DNA from: Brachybacterium phenoliresistens
GTDB taxonomy: Bacteria; Actinomycetota; Actinomycetes; Actinomycetales; Dermabacteraceae
Assembly: GCF_000576425.1 (NCBI RefSeq)
Contig: NZ_KK069991.1
Span: 153,417-217,416 of the forward strand
DNA: 64,000 nt
Direction: 5' to 3'
Below the pieces are notes generated by a model. It ran no database searches and was not told the origin of the DNA. It saw nothing but the letters and a program-made list of their open reading frames with translations. Shown in pieces: positions 44,598 through 53,158 of this stretch (position 1 is its first letter; each line of letters opens with the position of its first letter). The position numbers and the translations under genes are program-made.

Positions 44598-45193
44598 GCA
44601 GCTACACGATCCCCAGCGTCATCGAGCGCACCTCCACCGGGGCCGAGCGCACGGCCGACGTCTTCTCCCGCCTGCTCAGCGACCGCATCGTCTACCTCGG
44701 CACGCCGGTGGACGACGGCGTCGCCAACACGATCATCGCCCAGGTCCTCCACCTCGAGAACCAGGCCCCCGAGTCGCCCATCCAGCTGTACATCAACTCC
44801 GCGGGCGGGGACGTGCAGTCCGTCCTGGCGATCCACGACGCCCTCGCCTACGTGCGCTGTCCGGTGGCGGTGACGGTGATCGGCCAGGTGGTGGCGGCGC
44901 CCGTGCTGCTGCTGGCCGCCGGCACCCCCGGCATGCGCGCCGTGCTCCCGCATGCGCGGGTCGTGCTGCGGCCCCTCGAGGCGAGCGGGCGCGGGGCGAT
45001 CCCGGACCTGATCCTCGCCGCGGAGGAGGTCGAGCGGATCCGTCGCGAGATCGAGTCCCTGCTGGCCGAGCACTCCGGGCGGGACCTCGCCGCGGTGCGC
45101 CACGACCTCGAGCGGGAGCGGGTCCTCGATGCCCGCGCCGCGATCGCCTACGGCCTCGCCGACACCGTCCTGGAGCGGCGCCGGGCCGGGTGA
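44594..45193 (+). CDS. ClpP paralogue lacking catalytic Ser and His (ClpR-like)
   Basis: 199 residues, clearly ClpP-fold (IVYLGTPVDD, LYINSAGGDVQS, then the handle). The nucleophile position reads GQVVA (Ala101) and the histidine position reads VLRP (Arg126). Only the Asp (Asp171) is kept, so it should be inactive as a protease. It probably joins the upstream ClpP in a mixed ring and contributes structure or chaperone contacts, as ClpR proteins do in cyanobacteria and plastids. The frame is intact and similar in length to active ClpP, arguing against a pseudogene. Confidence 0.88.
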   Translation: MSSYTIPSVIERTSTGAERTADVFSRLLSDRIVYLGTPVDDGVANTIIAQVLHLENQAPESPIQLYINSAGGDVQSVLAIHDALAYVRCPVAVTVIGQVVAAPVLLLAAGTPGMRAVLPHARVVLRPLEASGRGAIPDLILAAEEVERIRREIESLLAEHSGRDLAAVRHDLERERVLDARAAIAYGLADTVLERRRAG

Positions 45194-45284
45194 CGCGAGC
45201 TCGGACCGGGCGGGATCGGGGTGGTCGGGCTCGCGGCCCGGCCGGCCCGAGTCCCGGCCGATGCGGTGGGTCGGGCGGCGCAGG

Positions 45285-45650
45285 TCAGGCGGCGAGGAGC
45301 GAGACGCCTCGCGTGCCGGAAGCGCTGTGGCCTGCGGTGATGCTGCGATGGCGGCGTGCGTCGAGCTCGTCCGGCCCGTCCGCGGTGAGGTCCAGCAGCA
45401 CCGGCCGCGGTGCGAGCAGGGCCGGCAGGTCCCAGGCGGACAGCCCCAGGGCGCCCAGCACGGCGGCGAGCACCTCGCTCGAGGGATCCTTGAGCCCGCG
45501 CTCCACCTCGGAGAGGTGCTGCATGCTCACCCCGCTGCGGGCGGCGACGTCGGCGAGGGTCCGGCCCTGCGCGTGGCGCTCCTCGCGCAGCGCCTGTCCG
45601 ATCAGCTCGCGCAGGAGCGGGGCGAGAGGGGCGGGGCCGGAGCGTTCCAT
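45285..45650 (-). CDS. ClgR/PopR-like XRE regulator ending in Ala-Ala
   Basis: 121 residues. The helix-turn-helix block LREERHAQGRTLADVAARSGVSMQHLSEVERG, then KDPSSEVLAAVLGALGL, matches the ClgR/PopR activators of clp genes. The last residues are SLLAA: PopR and ClgR of Streptomyces end in two alanines that make them ClpP substrates (known), so the same feedback is likely. The start is leaderless (TAGATT then GGC-rich spacer). It lies tail-to-tail with the clpP pair, with a palindrome upstream of its own promoter. Confidence 0.85.
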   Translation of the reverse strand: MERSGPAPLAPLLRELIGQALREERHAQGRTLADVAARSGVSMQHLSEVERGLKDPSSEVLAAVLGALGLSAWDLPALLAPRPVLLDLTADGPDELDARRHRSITAGHSASGTRGVSLLAA

Positions 45651-45656
45651 GGGCCG

Positions 45657-45662
45657 AATCTA
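45657..45662 (-). promoter_or_regulatory. -10 box TAGATT, leaderless clgR-like start
   Basis: Minus-strand TAGATT, CGGCCC, then ATG 45650. Confidence 0.55.
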
Positions 45663-45690
45663 CGACGCCGCCCCGGGCGCCGCGCCGTCC

Positions 45691-45705
45691 TCCGCTGTGA
45701 GCGGA
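45691..45705. promoter_or_regulatory. Possible ClgR-type operator TCCGCTGTGAGCGGA
   Basis: Perfect 6-3-6 inverted repeat centred about 48 bases before the transcription start of the clgR-like gene, where an activator would bind. A single half-site TCCGCT also lies before clpP (43905-43910). Confidence 0.45.
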
Positions 45706-45738
45706 ACCGCAGGGGCGGCCGGGGGCCGGCGCCGGTGC

Positions 45739-45783
45739 TCAGGCCTCGACCATGCCGTTGCTCAGCCCTCGACCATGCCGTTG
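45739..45783. repeat. 23-bp tandem duplication at the 3' end of the solute-binding gene
   Basis: The segment TCAG(G/C)CCTCGACCATGCC plus GTTG occurs at 45739 and again at 45762, differing at one base. Each copy encodes NGMVE(G/A) and a stop on the minus strand, so the duplication produced a second, unused stop codon. Confidence 0.8.
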
Positions 45784-47096
45784 ACTTCGGCGAGGGTCGC
45801 CGCGGCGGCCTCCGCCGGGGTGGCGCTGCCGAAGCGGACGTCGGTGAGCAGGCGCGTGAAGGTGTTCTGCGCATCGGCGGTGCCCATCGGCTGGACTGCG
45901 GGCGCCGCGCCCAGCTCCGGGGTGATGGCGTCGAGGAAGTCGATCACCTCGCGGTCGGTGTCGGTGAGGTCCTCGCCCATCGCCTCGATGGCCTCGGGGT
46001 TCGAGGGGACGCCGCGGTTGAGCAGCTGGATCGCCTGCGCCTCCGGCGCGTTGAGGAGGAAGTCCACGAGGGCGGCGGCGCCGTCGGGGTCCGCGGAGTC
46101 CGCGGCGATCGACCAGTACATGGAGGCCTTCTTGAACATGCCGTTCTCCTGCGCCGAGCCGGCGGCCGAGGGGGCGCGGAGCATGGCGATCTCCGGGTTC
46201 CCGGCGGCGTCGCGCACGGCGGCGAGCTGGTTGGTCCAGGTCCAGCTCATCGCCGAGCGCGCGGTGCTGAAGGCCTGCTGCTCGAGGGTCGCGGAGCCGT
46301 CCTCGACGGCGGCGTCCGCGGCGAGGGTCGCGCCGGAGTCCTGCAGGTCCTTGTACAGCTGGAACCAGGCGGCCAGGGACTCCTCGCGGCAGCCCATGCC
46401 ATCGGCCGCCCAGAGGTCCTCGCCGCGCTGGCGCAGGAAGACGGTGAGGTCCGCGTAGCTGCCGCCGCCGGTGACCCCGGTGGCGACCCCGGACTCGCTG
46501 ATCCGCGTCGCGATCTGCAGGTAGTCGTCCCAGGTCCAGGTCGTGTCGTCGGGGATCTCCACGCCTGCATCGGCGAACAGCTGCGGGTTGACCACGACCA
46601 CCCACGCGTTGGATCCGGTGGAGATGCCGGTCAGGGTGCCGTCCACGCGGCCGGCGTCGAGGTCCGCATCGTCGATGCCGGAGAGGTCCAGGCCCTCGAG
46701 CGCCTCGAGATCGGCGAGCACGCCGCGCCCGGAGTACTCGGCGATGTACTTGCCGTCCATGTTGATGACGTCCGGCGTGGTGCCTCCGGCCACGGAGATG
46801 GCGAGCTTGTCCCAGTAGCCGCCCCACTCCGCGGGCTGCAGGCTGACGGGGACCTCGGGGTGGGCGGCGGTGAACGCGTCGACCATCTTCGTCGTGAACT
46901 GCTGGTAGAAGTCCGGGCCCCAGAAGGTGAAGGAGACGCCGCCGCCCGGCGTGCCGGCGCCGCCGCCGGCGGAGGGGCCGCAGGCGCTGAGCAGCGCCGG
47001 GGCGATCAGGCCGCCGATGCCTCCGGCGAGCAGGGTGCGGCGGGCGACGCCCCCGGAGGACCGAGGGCGTCGGGGGAGGGGACCGGGGGTGGGCAT
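45762..47096 (-). CDS. ABC sugar-binding lipoprotein (extracellular solute-binding family 1)
   Basis: 444 residues. The N-terminus has a twin-arginine-like RRTLLAGGIGG and a lipobox LLSAC, so it is exported and lipid-anchored. The mature part is a family 1 carbohydrate-binding protein (SFTFWGPDFYQQFTTKMVDAF, GGTTPDVINMDGKYIAEYSGRGVLADLEAL). No permease or ATPase gene is adjacent, so it is an orphan or serves a transporter elsewhere. ATG 47096 follows AGCAGGAG. Its promoter overlaps a LacI-type operator. Confidence 0.9.
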   Translation of the reverse strand: MPTPGPLPRRPRSSGGVARRTLLAGGIGGLIAPALLSACGPSAGGGAGTPGGGVSFTFWGPDFYQQFTTKMVDAFTAAHPEVPVSLQPAEWGGYWDKLAISVAGGTTPDVINMDGKYIAEYSGRGVLADLEALEGLDLSGIDDADLDAGRVDGTLTGISTGSNAWVVVVNPQLFADAGVEIPDDTTWTWDDYLQIATRISESGVATGVTGGGSYADLTVFLRQRGEDLWAADGMGCREESLAAWFQLYKDLQDSGATLAADAAVEDGSATLEQQAFSTARSAMSWTWTNQLAAVRDAAGNPEIAMLRAPSAAGSAQENGMFKKASMYWSIAADSADPDGAAALVDFLLNAPEAQAIQLLNRGVPSNPEAIEAMGEDLTDTDREVIDFLDAITPELGAAPAVQPMGTADAQNTFTRLLTDVRFGSATPAEAAAATLAEVNGMVEG

Positions 47097-47175
47097 GGCG
47101 GACTCCTGCTCGTCGTCGAGAGGGCGGCGCGGCGCCTCACCGTCGAGGGGCCGGCGGACCGTCCGGGATGCGGGA

Positions 47176-47210
47176 ACGGTACGACGGCCCCTCGAGGCGG
47201 TCAAGCGCTT
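47176..47210 (-). promoter_or_regulatory. Promoter with LacI-family operator before the solute-binding gene
   Basis: Minus strand: -35 TTGACC (47199-47204), 17-bp spacer, -10 TACCGT (47176-47181). The palindrome AAGCGCTT (47203-47210), the central GCGC type typical of LacI-family sites, overlaps the -35. Confidence 0.65.
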
Positions 47211-47232
47211 TCCGGTGCGTGGTCCCGGCGGC

Positions 47233-48561
47233 TCAGCCGGCCGGGTCCTCAGCCCCCGGGGTCTGCGGCGCATCGGCCGTGAGGGCGGGCAGGCGGGCGA
47301 CGTCGATCTCCGCGACGCGGCGCCGGTCCATGCGGGCGACCTGCAGCTTCACCCCGTCCACGACGATCGAGTCGCCCTCGACGGGCAGGCGGCCCAGGCG
47401 CTCGATGAAGAAGCCCGCGGCGGTGTCGTAGGTGCCGCGCGGCAGGGCGATGCCGGTGGCCTCCTCGAAGTCCTGCAGGTTCAGCCGCCCGTCCACGCGC
47501 CCGCCGGACTCGGCGATCGCCCCGACCGGGGTCTCCTCGTCGTGCTCGTCGAAGATCTCGCCGACGACCTCCTCGATGATGTCCTCGAGGGTGACGATGC
47601 CGTCGGTGCCGCCGTACTCGTCCACGACCACCGCGATGTGGTGGCCCTCGGCGCGCATGTCGGTGAGCGTGGGCAGGACCCGCGCGGTGGCCGGGTAGAA
47701 CGCGATCTCGCGGACGATCTGCGAGATGGGGGCCGTGGGCCGTTCGTGCTCCGCATCGAACAGGTCGCGCACGTGCACGAACCCGAGGAGGTCGTCGATG
47801 GACCGCTCGGTGACCGGGTAGCGGGAGTACGGGAGGTCGCGGACGCGCGCGGCGGCCGCCTGCACCGTCTCCTCGGCATCGAGGCTGACCACCTCGGGGC
47901 GCGGCCGCATGACCTCGCTGATCTCGCGGTCGCGCAGCGAGAGGACGTCGTCGAGCATGCGGCGCTCGTCCTCCGGCAGCCCCTCGTGGGAGGAGACCAT
48001 GTCGCGCAGCTCCTCCTCGCTCATCTGCTCGGAGGCCTTGTCGGGGTCCCCGCCCAGCAGCCGCACCACCGTGTTGGTGGACACCGAGAGCAGCCAGATG
48101 ACCGGTCGCATGAGCGTGGCGAAGCCCGCCAGCACCGGCGCGACGACGTAGGCGAAGGACTCGTTGCGCTGGATCGCCAGCCGCTTCGGGGCGAGCTCGC
48201 CCAGCACCAGCGACAGGTAGGCGATCAGCAGCGTGAGCACGACCGTGGCGAGGGTGCTCGCGAAGGACTCGGAGACTCCCCAGCCGGTCAGGACGGGGAC
48301 GACCGCCGGCGCGATCGAGGAGGCGCCGTAGGCGGCGGAGAAGAACCCGGCCACGGTCACGCCGATCTGCACGGCCGAGAGGAAGGTGTTGGGGTTGCGG
48401 GCGAGGTCGGCGACCTTCCGCCCACGGGCGCCGCGCTGGGCGAGCATGGTGACCTGGCCGTCGCGCAGCGTCACCAGGGCCATCTCGGTCGCCGCGAAGA
48501 CGCCGCCGATGAGCACGAACAGCACGACCAGGACGATGTTGAGCGCGAGCTCACCGATCAT
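47233..48561 (-). CDS. CNNM/CBS-domain transporter-like protein (HlyC/CorC family)
   Basis: 442 residues. Four helices of the DUF21/CNNM membrane domain ([28 protein letters not shown]) come first. A CBS pair follows ([43 protein letters not shown]), then a CorC_HlyC domain. Such proteins are linked to magnesium or cobalt efflux; the old hemolysin label is not meaningful. ATG at 48561. Confidence 0.93.
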   Translation of the reverse strand: MIGELALNIVLVVLFVLIGGVFAATEMALVTLRDGQVTMLAQRGARGRKVADLARNPNTFLSAVQIGVTVAGFFSAAYGASSIAPAVVPVLTGWGVSESFASTLATVVLTLLIAYLSLVLGELAPKRLAIQRNESFAYVVAPVLAGFATLMRPVIWLLSVSTNTVVRLLGGDPDKASEQMSEEELRDMVSSHEGLPEDERRMLDDVLSLRDREISEVMRPRPEVVSLDAEETVQAAAARVRDLPYSRYPVTERSIDDLLGFVHVRDLFDAEHERPTAPISQIVREIAFYPATARVLPTLTDMRAEGHHIAVVVDEYGGTDGIVTLEDIIEEVVGEIFDEHDEETPVGAIAESGGRVDGRLNLQDFEEATGIALPRGTYDTAAGFFIERLGRLPVEGDSIVVDGVKLQVARMDRRRVAEIDVARLPALTADAPQTPGAEDPAG

Positions 48562-48720
48562 CGGAGGACCGACCCCCCTTCGGCGCTCTGGCGCGGGAGG
48601 GGGGTCCTGGGACTGTGTCCGGGGCTGTCTTGCTCACCTGTTCTGGGCATGGGAGAAGTGTACGGAATCCTGCCTGCATCCAGCTGATGGAAGCCTCGAC
48701 CCGTGACCCGGACGACGGAG

Positions 48721-48726
48721 CACAGT
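48721..48726 (+). promoter_or_regulatory. -10 box CACAGT, leaderless MFS start
   Basis: CACAGT, GGGATC, then ATG 48733. Confidence 0.4.
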
Positions 48727-48732
48727 GGGATC

Positions 48733-50151
48733 ATGCAGGATTTCGAGGATGGACCGGCTGGGGCGGTCCGTCCCGGTCCGCGCGTGACCCGAGCCCACCT
48801 GATCTGGGCCGTCGGCGTCCTGGCGTATCTCTCCGCGGTCGCCGCGCGCGCCTCCTTCGGCGTCGTCAGCGTCGAGGCGTCGGTCCGCTTCGGCGTCGAG
48901 GGGACGGTGCTGGGACTGTTCGGCGTCGTGCAGCTGGGCACGTACGCCGCCGCCCAGATCCCCGCCGGGCTGCTGCTGGACCGCTGGGGACCGCGCACGA
49001 TGATGGTCCTCGGGGCGCTGACCATGGGATCCGGGCAGCTGCTCATGGCCGTCGCCGACGGCGTCCCCCTCGCACTGCTGGCCCGGCTGCTCACCGGCGC
49101 CGGCGATGCCGCGACCCTCGTGTCGATCCTGCGGCTGACGGCGGTGTGGTTCCCCTCCCGGCAGGTGCCGCTGTTCACGCAGCTGGCCACGATGGTCGGA
49201 CAGCTCGGCCAGGCGGTGGCCGCCGTGCCCTTCCTCGGCATCGTTATCGGCGTCGGCTGGCCGGCGGGCTTCCTCAGCCTCGGGGCGCTGCTGCTGGTCT
49301 CGGGCCTGCTCGCCCTGGCCGTCGTCCGCGACGGTCCGGCCGACGGAGCCGAGGGCGCCGATGCCCGCGGCGCGGCCGAGGAGGACGGGGCCGGCGGCGC
49401 TATCGCCGGCGCGGACCATCCGCCGGGGGAGCGGGGGATCGACGAGGAGCTGGAGGCGCTGCGCGCCGGGCACGACGGCGAGGCGGTCGCCCCGGCGCCG
49501 CGGCCGGCACCGTCGGCGACGGCGATCCTCCGCGAGGTGGTCACCTCCCGCGGGGTGTGGTCCGGCCTGTTCCTGCACTGCCTGACCCTGGCCGGCGTGA
49601 ACAGCTTCCTGTACTTGTGGGGCGTGCCTTTCCTGCAGAACGGGCACGGCCTGGACCACAGCGCCGTCTCCGTCCTCCTGACGGTGAACGTGCTGGTCAT
49701 GGTGGTGGTCGGGCCGTGCATCGGCTTCGTGACCGGGCTCGTGCCGCAGCATCGGCCGCTGCTCGGCCTGATCGCCGGGGGCATCGTCGCGCTGGTGTGG
49801 GCGGGAAGCCTCGCCGTGCCGACGCCCTACGGCATGCTCGGCTTCCTCCCGCTGGTGATCGGCCTGGCGTTCGGCTCGGCGACCTGCTCGGTGGGCTTCG
49901 ACCTCGCCCGCACGTCGGTGCACCGCTCGGCGATCGGCACGGCCTCCGGATTCGTGAACATCGGCGGCTTCGGCGGCGCGCTGCTGTGCGTGCTCATCGT
50001 CGGCGTCGTGCTGGACCTGCGCACCGGCGGCGTCGGCACGCCGAGCCTGGACGACTACCGTGTCGCGCTGGCCGCCCAGGGGATCGTGCTGCTCGCCGCC
50101 GCGACTGGCCTGGTGCTGACCGCACGCCGTCCCCGCCGTCCGCGGCGCTGA
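48733..50151 (+). CDS. MFS transporter (12-helix, unknown substrate)
   Basis: 472 residues. Helices start at LIWAVGVLAYLSAVAARASFGV. Motif A-like GLLLDRWGPRTMM follows helix 2, and ARLLTGAGDAATLVSILRL follows. A long acidic Ala/Gly-rich loop (~205-260) separates the two six-helix halves. ATG 48733 is chosen because CACAGT lies 6 bases upstream; an in-frame GTG at 48703 is the alternative. Substrate unknown. Confidence 0.85.
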   Translation: MQDFEDGPAGAVRPGPRVTRAHLIWAVGVLAYLSAVAARASFGVVSVEASVRFGVEGTVLGLFGVVQLGTYAAAQIPAGLLLDRWGPRTMMVLGALTMGSGQLLMAVADGVPLALLARLLTGAGDAATLVSILRLTAVWFPSRQVPLFTQLATMVGQLGQAVAAVPFLGIVIGVGWPAGFLSLGALLLVSGLLALAVVRDGPADGAEGADARGAAEEDGAGGAIAGADHPPGERGIDEELEALRAGHDGEAVAPAPRPAPSATAILREVVTSRGVWSGLFLHCLTLAGVNSFLYLWGVPFLQNGHGLDHSAVSVLLTVNVLVMVVVGPCIGFVTGLVPQHRPLLGLIAGGIVALVWAGSLAVPTPYGMLGFLPLVIGLAFGSATCSVGFDLARTSVHRSAIGTASGFVNIGGFGGALLCVLIVGVVLDLRTGGVGTPSLDDYRVALAAQGIVLLAAATGLVLTARRPRRPRR

Positions 50152-50205
50152 GGAGTCGTCCGCGACGCCCTGTGGGGTCCTGCGGTACGGCCCGAGCGCG
50201 CCGCG

Positions 50206-50350
50206 ATCGACCGGGGCGACTCCGTTGCCGCGCCATCGACCGGAGTGATTCCGTCGCAGCGCGATCGACCGGAGTGATTCCGTCGCAGCGCGATCGACCG
50301 GAGTGATTCCGTCGCAACGCCATCGACCGGATTGATTCCGTCGCTTCCCG
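50206..50350. repeat. Five tandem 29-bp repeats
   Basis: Units begin with ATCGACCGG at 50206, 50235, 50264, 50293 and 50322. The three middle units share ATCGACCGGAGTGATTCCGT. There are no spacers, so it is not a CRISPR array. The last unit is the left arm of the hairpin at 50322-50381. Confidence 0.9.
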
Positions 50351-50381
50351 ACGGGGAAGCGACAGAATCAATCCGGTCGAT
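50322..50381. repeat. 28-bp inverted repeat (long hairpin)
   Basis: Arms start ATCGACCGGATTGATTC and end GAATCAATCCGGTCGAT, with one mismatch over 28 bp and loop GACG. It could terminate the MFS gene. Shares termini and GCTTCCC core with the 6067-6105 element. Confidence 0.85.
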
Positions 50382-50412
50382 TGGCCGGGCCAGGCAGAAC
50401 GACGCTGGGTAG

Positions 50413-50620
50413 GTGCCGAGCGGGCCGAGCGGGCCGAGCCGGGCCGAGCCGAGTCGAACCGGGCCGGGATGGGCCGGGCCGGGATGGGCCGGGCCGAGTC
50501 GAGCCGGGCCAGGCCAGGCGGGGCCAGACCAGACCAGACCAGACCAGACCAGACCAAGACGGCCCGGTCCGGGCCGCGCCGAAGCGGGGCCGGACCGGGC
50601 CGGGAGGGTGGGGGCGGGAT
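50413..50620. repeat. Low-complexity G/C-rich repeats with (AGACC)6
   Basis: Irregular copies of GGGCCGAGC and GGGCCGGGAT, then six tandem AGACC pentamers (50526-50555) before the GntP stop. No gene is seen in the whole 50152-50619 gap. Confidence 0.8.
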
Positions 50621-52020
50621 CAGATCTGGGAGGCCACCACGTAGACGATGCTCGAGACCGCGAAGGCGACCAGGGCGATCGCGGTGCCGACGACGGACCA
50701 GGTCTTCAGCGTGGTCGTGGTGTCGAAGCCGCAGAACCGGCCGATCAGCCAGAAGCCGGAGTCGTTGACGTGGGAGAAGCCGATGGATCCGGCGCCGATG
50801 GCGACGATGATCGCGGCGATGGCGACGGGGTTGAGGTCCATGGCCATCACCGCCGGGGCCATGATGGAGCCGGCCGTGGTGGCGGCGACCGTCGCCGAGC
50901 CCTGCGCGATGCGGAAGGCGGCGGCGACGAGGAACGCCGCGACGATCACGGGCAGGCCCACCGCATCCAGGCCGCCGGCGACGGTGTCGCCGATGCCCGT
51001 CTCGGTCAGCACGCGGCCGAAGGCGCCGCCGGCACCGGTGATGAGGATGATCGAGCAGACGGGGGCGAGGGCGTCGTCCACCAGGGAGGACAGGGCCGCG
51101 CCGGCCTTCTCGCCCTTGCGGGGCAGGATGTACAGCAGCAGCATCGCCGCCAGGGCGGAGATGAGCAGCGCCATCGAGGTGGTGCCCACCAGGCGGGAGA
51201 GCTGGTAGATCCCGTTGTCGGCATCGACGGTGCCGCCGGCCTCGAGGGTGGACATGACGGTGTTGAAGCAGATCAGCACCAGCGGCAGCAGCAGGGTCAC
51301 GATGACGGTGCCGAAGGCGGGGCGCTGCGCGGCGGGGACATCGGCCGGCTCGCCCAGCAGGGTGGGGACCGGCATGTCCGGGTAGCGCTTGGCGATGATC
51401 AGCGACAGGCGGTAGCCGGCGAGGTAGAACGTCGGGATCGCGATGAGGATTGCGACGATGGTGACCACGCCGATGTCGGCGCCCATGACCGTGGCCGCGG
51501 CGGTCGGGCCGGGGTGGGGCGGGGTGAGGGCGTGCATGGTGAGGAACGCGCCGATCGAGGGCAGCACGTACAGCATGAAGGAGCCGCGCAGGCGCCGGGC
51601 GACCGTGTAGATGATCGGCAGCATGACGATGAAGCCGGCGTCCAGGAAGATCGGGAACGCGTAGAACATCGAGGCGACGCCGAGCGCCAGCGGCGCCTTC
51701 TTCTCGCCGAAGGTGTCCAGCATCTTGTCGGCGAGCACCTGGGCGCCGCCGGACACCTCGACGAGCCGTCCGAGGACGGCGCCGAATCCGACGAGCAGCG
51801 CCACCGTGCCGACGGTCTTGCTGAATCCTTCGATGATGACGTTCACGGTGTCGCCGACGCCGATCCCGGCCGCGAGGGCCGTGGCGACCGAGACGATGGT
51901 GAGGGCGAAGAAGGCATGCATCTTCGCCTTGATGATGAGCAGCAGCAGTGCTGCGATCGCCACGACGGCGATGGTGATCAGCAGCAGCGTCGGGCGCTCT
52001 GCGATGACGATGGGGTCCAT
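50620..52020 (-). CDS. GntP family sugar-acid permease (first copy)
   Basis: 466 residues, 12-14 helices. GntP proteins import gluconate-like sugar acids with protons. Family features: FSKTVGTVALLVGFGAVLGRLVEVSGGAQ, FLTMHALTPPHPGPTAAA and HVNDSGFWLIGRF. It is the last gene of a minus-strand operon with a 3-hydroxyacyl-CoA-dehydrogenase-like enzyme, an SDR and a TIM-barrel protein. The substrate should be an aldonate or other hydroxy acid used by them. A hairpin precedes it (52063-52104). Confidence 0.93.
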   Translation of the reverse strand: MDPIVIAERPTLLLITIAVVAIAALLLLIIKAKMHAFFALTIVSVATALAAGIGVGDTVNVIIEGFSKTVGTVALLVGFGAVLGRLVEVSGGAQVLADKMLDTFGEKKAPLALGVASMFYAFPIFLDAGFIVMLPIIYTVARRLRGSFMLYVLPSIGAFLTMHALTPPHPGPTAAATVMGADIGVVTIVAILIAIPTFYLAGYRLSLIIAKRYPDMPVPTLLGEPADVPAAQRPAFGTVIVTLLLPLVLICFNTVMSTLEAGGTVDADNGIYQLSRLVGTTSMALLISALAAMLLLYILPRKGEKAGAALSSLVDDALAPVCSIILITGAGGAFGRVLTETGIGDTVAGGLDAVGLPVIVAAFLVAAAFRIAQGSATVAATTAGSIMAPAVMAMDLNPVAIAAIIVAIGAGSIGFSHVNDSGFWLIGRFCGFDTTTTLKTWSVVGTAIALVAFAVSSIVYVVASQI

Positions 52021-52062
52021 GGTGGAAACGGCTCCGGTTCCGGGGAGGAGAGGGTCGGGTCT

Positions 52063-52104
52063 GATCGTGCGGCCGCGCGCAGCGGGCCGTGCGGCCGCAC
52101 GATC
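52063..52104. terminator. Hairpin between dehydrogenase and GntP genes
   Basis: Perfect 14-bp arms GATCGTGCGGCCGC / GCGGCCGCACGATC, 14-base loop, inside the presumed operon. It may reduce downstream transcription or protect the upstream mRNA. Confidence 0.55.
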
Positions 52105-52174
52105 GGATCGGGGCGGTGGAGCGGGGCGACGCGCCCGTCAGGCGGGGCGCCGGCGCCGGGCACCGGCCCGGGGA

Positions 52175-53158
52175 TCAGATGGCGGTGCCGCGCGGGGCGG
52201 GGCCCAGCTCGCGCAGCAGCTCGCGCATCTTCGCGTAGGCCTTGTTGCGGTAGGCGATGAGCTCGGCCTTGGTCTCGTCGTCGTAGTCCTCGACGAGGCC
52301 CTTGCCGTTCTTGAGGCCCTTGCGGTCCGCGGCGGCCGCGTCCTGCAGCAGCTTCGGGGTCGACAGGCGCTCGCCGTAGGCGTCCTCGAAGGTCTTGAAG
52401 GAGTTGGCGTACACGTCCAGGCCGGCCTGGTCGGCGATCGCGAAGGGACCGAAGAAGCCCAGGCGGAAGCCGAAGGTGGTGCGGACGATGGTGTCGACGT
52501 CCTCGACGGTCGCCACGCCCTCCTCGACGATCGAGGTGGCCTCCTTCAGCAGCACGTACTGGAGGCGGTTGAGCACCATGCCGGGGGTGTCGGCGACCTG
52601 GGCGCCCTCGCAGTCGGCGCGCTGCAGCAGGTCCTTGATCGCGTCGATGGCGACCTGGTCGGTGGCCTCGCCCGCGACCAGCTCGACGCCGGGGATGAAC
52701 GGCATCGGGTTGGAGAAGTGCACGGTGAGGAAGCGCTCGGGGTTGGTCACGGCCGGGGCCAGCACCTTCACCGGGATGGTGGAGGTGTTGGTGCCGATGA
52801 TCGCCTCGGGGCGGGCGGCGGCGGAGACGCGGCCGAGGACCTCCTGCTTGACCTCGGGCAGCTCGAAGACGGCCTCCTCGATGAAGTCCGCCTCGGCGAC
52901 GGCCTCCTCGATGGTCTTGCCGGCGGAGAGGTTCGCGGCGATCTTCTCCGCGTGGCCGGCGGGGATGAGGCCCTGCTCCTCGGAGGCGCGGGCCTCGGAG
53001 ACGATGCGCTCGAGCGCGGCATCGGCCGCCTCGACGCTGACATCGGCCAGCTGGACGGGAAGGCCGGCGGCGGCCAGGACCTGGGCGATGCCGCCGCCCA
53101 TGTAGCCGGCGCCGACGACGGTGACGGTCTGGATGCTGGAGACGGGGGAGATGCTCAT
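52175..53158 (-). CDS. 3-hydroxyacyl-CoA dehydrogenase family enzyme, probably a sugar-acid 3-dehydrogenase
   Basis: 327 residues. NAD site VVGAGYMGGGIAQVL (~15-29), NTSTIPV, the catalytic His in TVHFSNPMPF, and NRLQYVLLKEATSIVEEG. The fold is that of HBDH and of L-gulonate 3-dehydrogenase (lambda-crystallin), which oxidise a beta-hydroxy acid to a beta-keto acid. Next to a GntP permease, a free hydroxy sugar acid is a better guess than an acyl-CoA. AAAGGA precedes ATG. Operon with SDR and TIM barrel. Confidence 0.85.
   Translation of the reverse strand: MSISPVSSIQTVTVVGAGYMGGGIAQVLAAAGLPVQLADVSVEAADAALERIVSEARASEEQGLIPAGHAEKIAANLSAGKTIEEAVAEADFIEEAVFELPEVKQEVLGRVSAAARPEAIIGTNTSTIPVKVLAPAVTNPERFLTVHFSNPMPFIPGVELVAGEATDQVAIDAIKDLLQRADCEGAQVADTPGMVLNRLQYVLLKEATSIVEEGVATVEDVDTIVRTTFGFRLGFFGPFAIADQAGLDVYANSFKTFEDAYGERLSTPKLLQDAAAADRKGLKNGKGLVEDYDDETKAELIAYRNKAYAKMRELLRELGPAPRGTAI

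Noticed and set aside
44594-45193. Second ClpP as a decayed pseudogene
   Set aside because: The frame is intact, length is normal, handle and Asp are kept and it overlaps an active clpP; only the Ser and His are replaced.
50206-50381. CRISPR array (29-bp period)
   Set aside because: Units are directly adjacent with no spacers, degenerate at the ends and no cas genes occur in the window.
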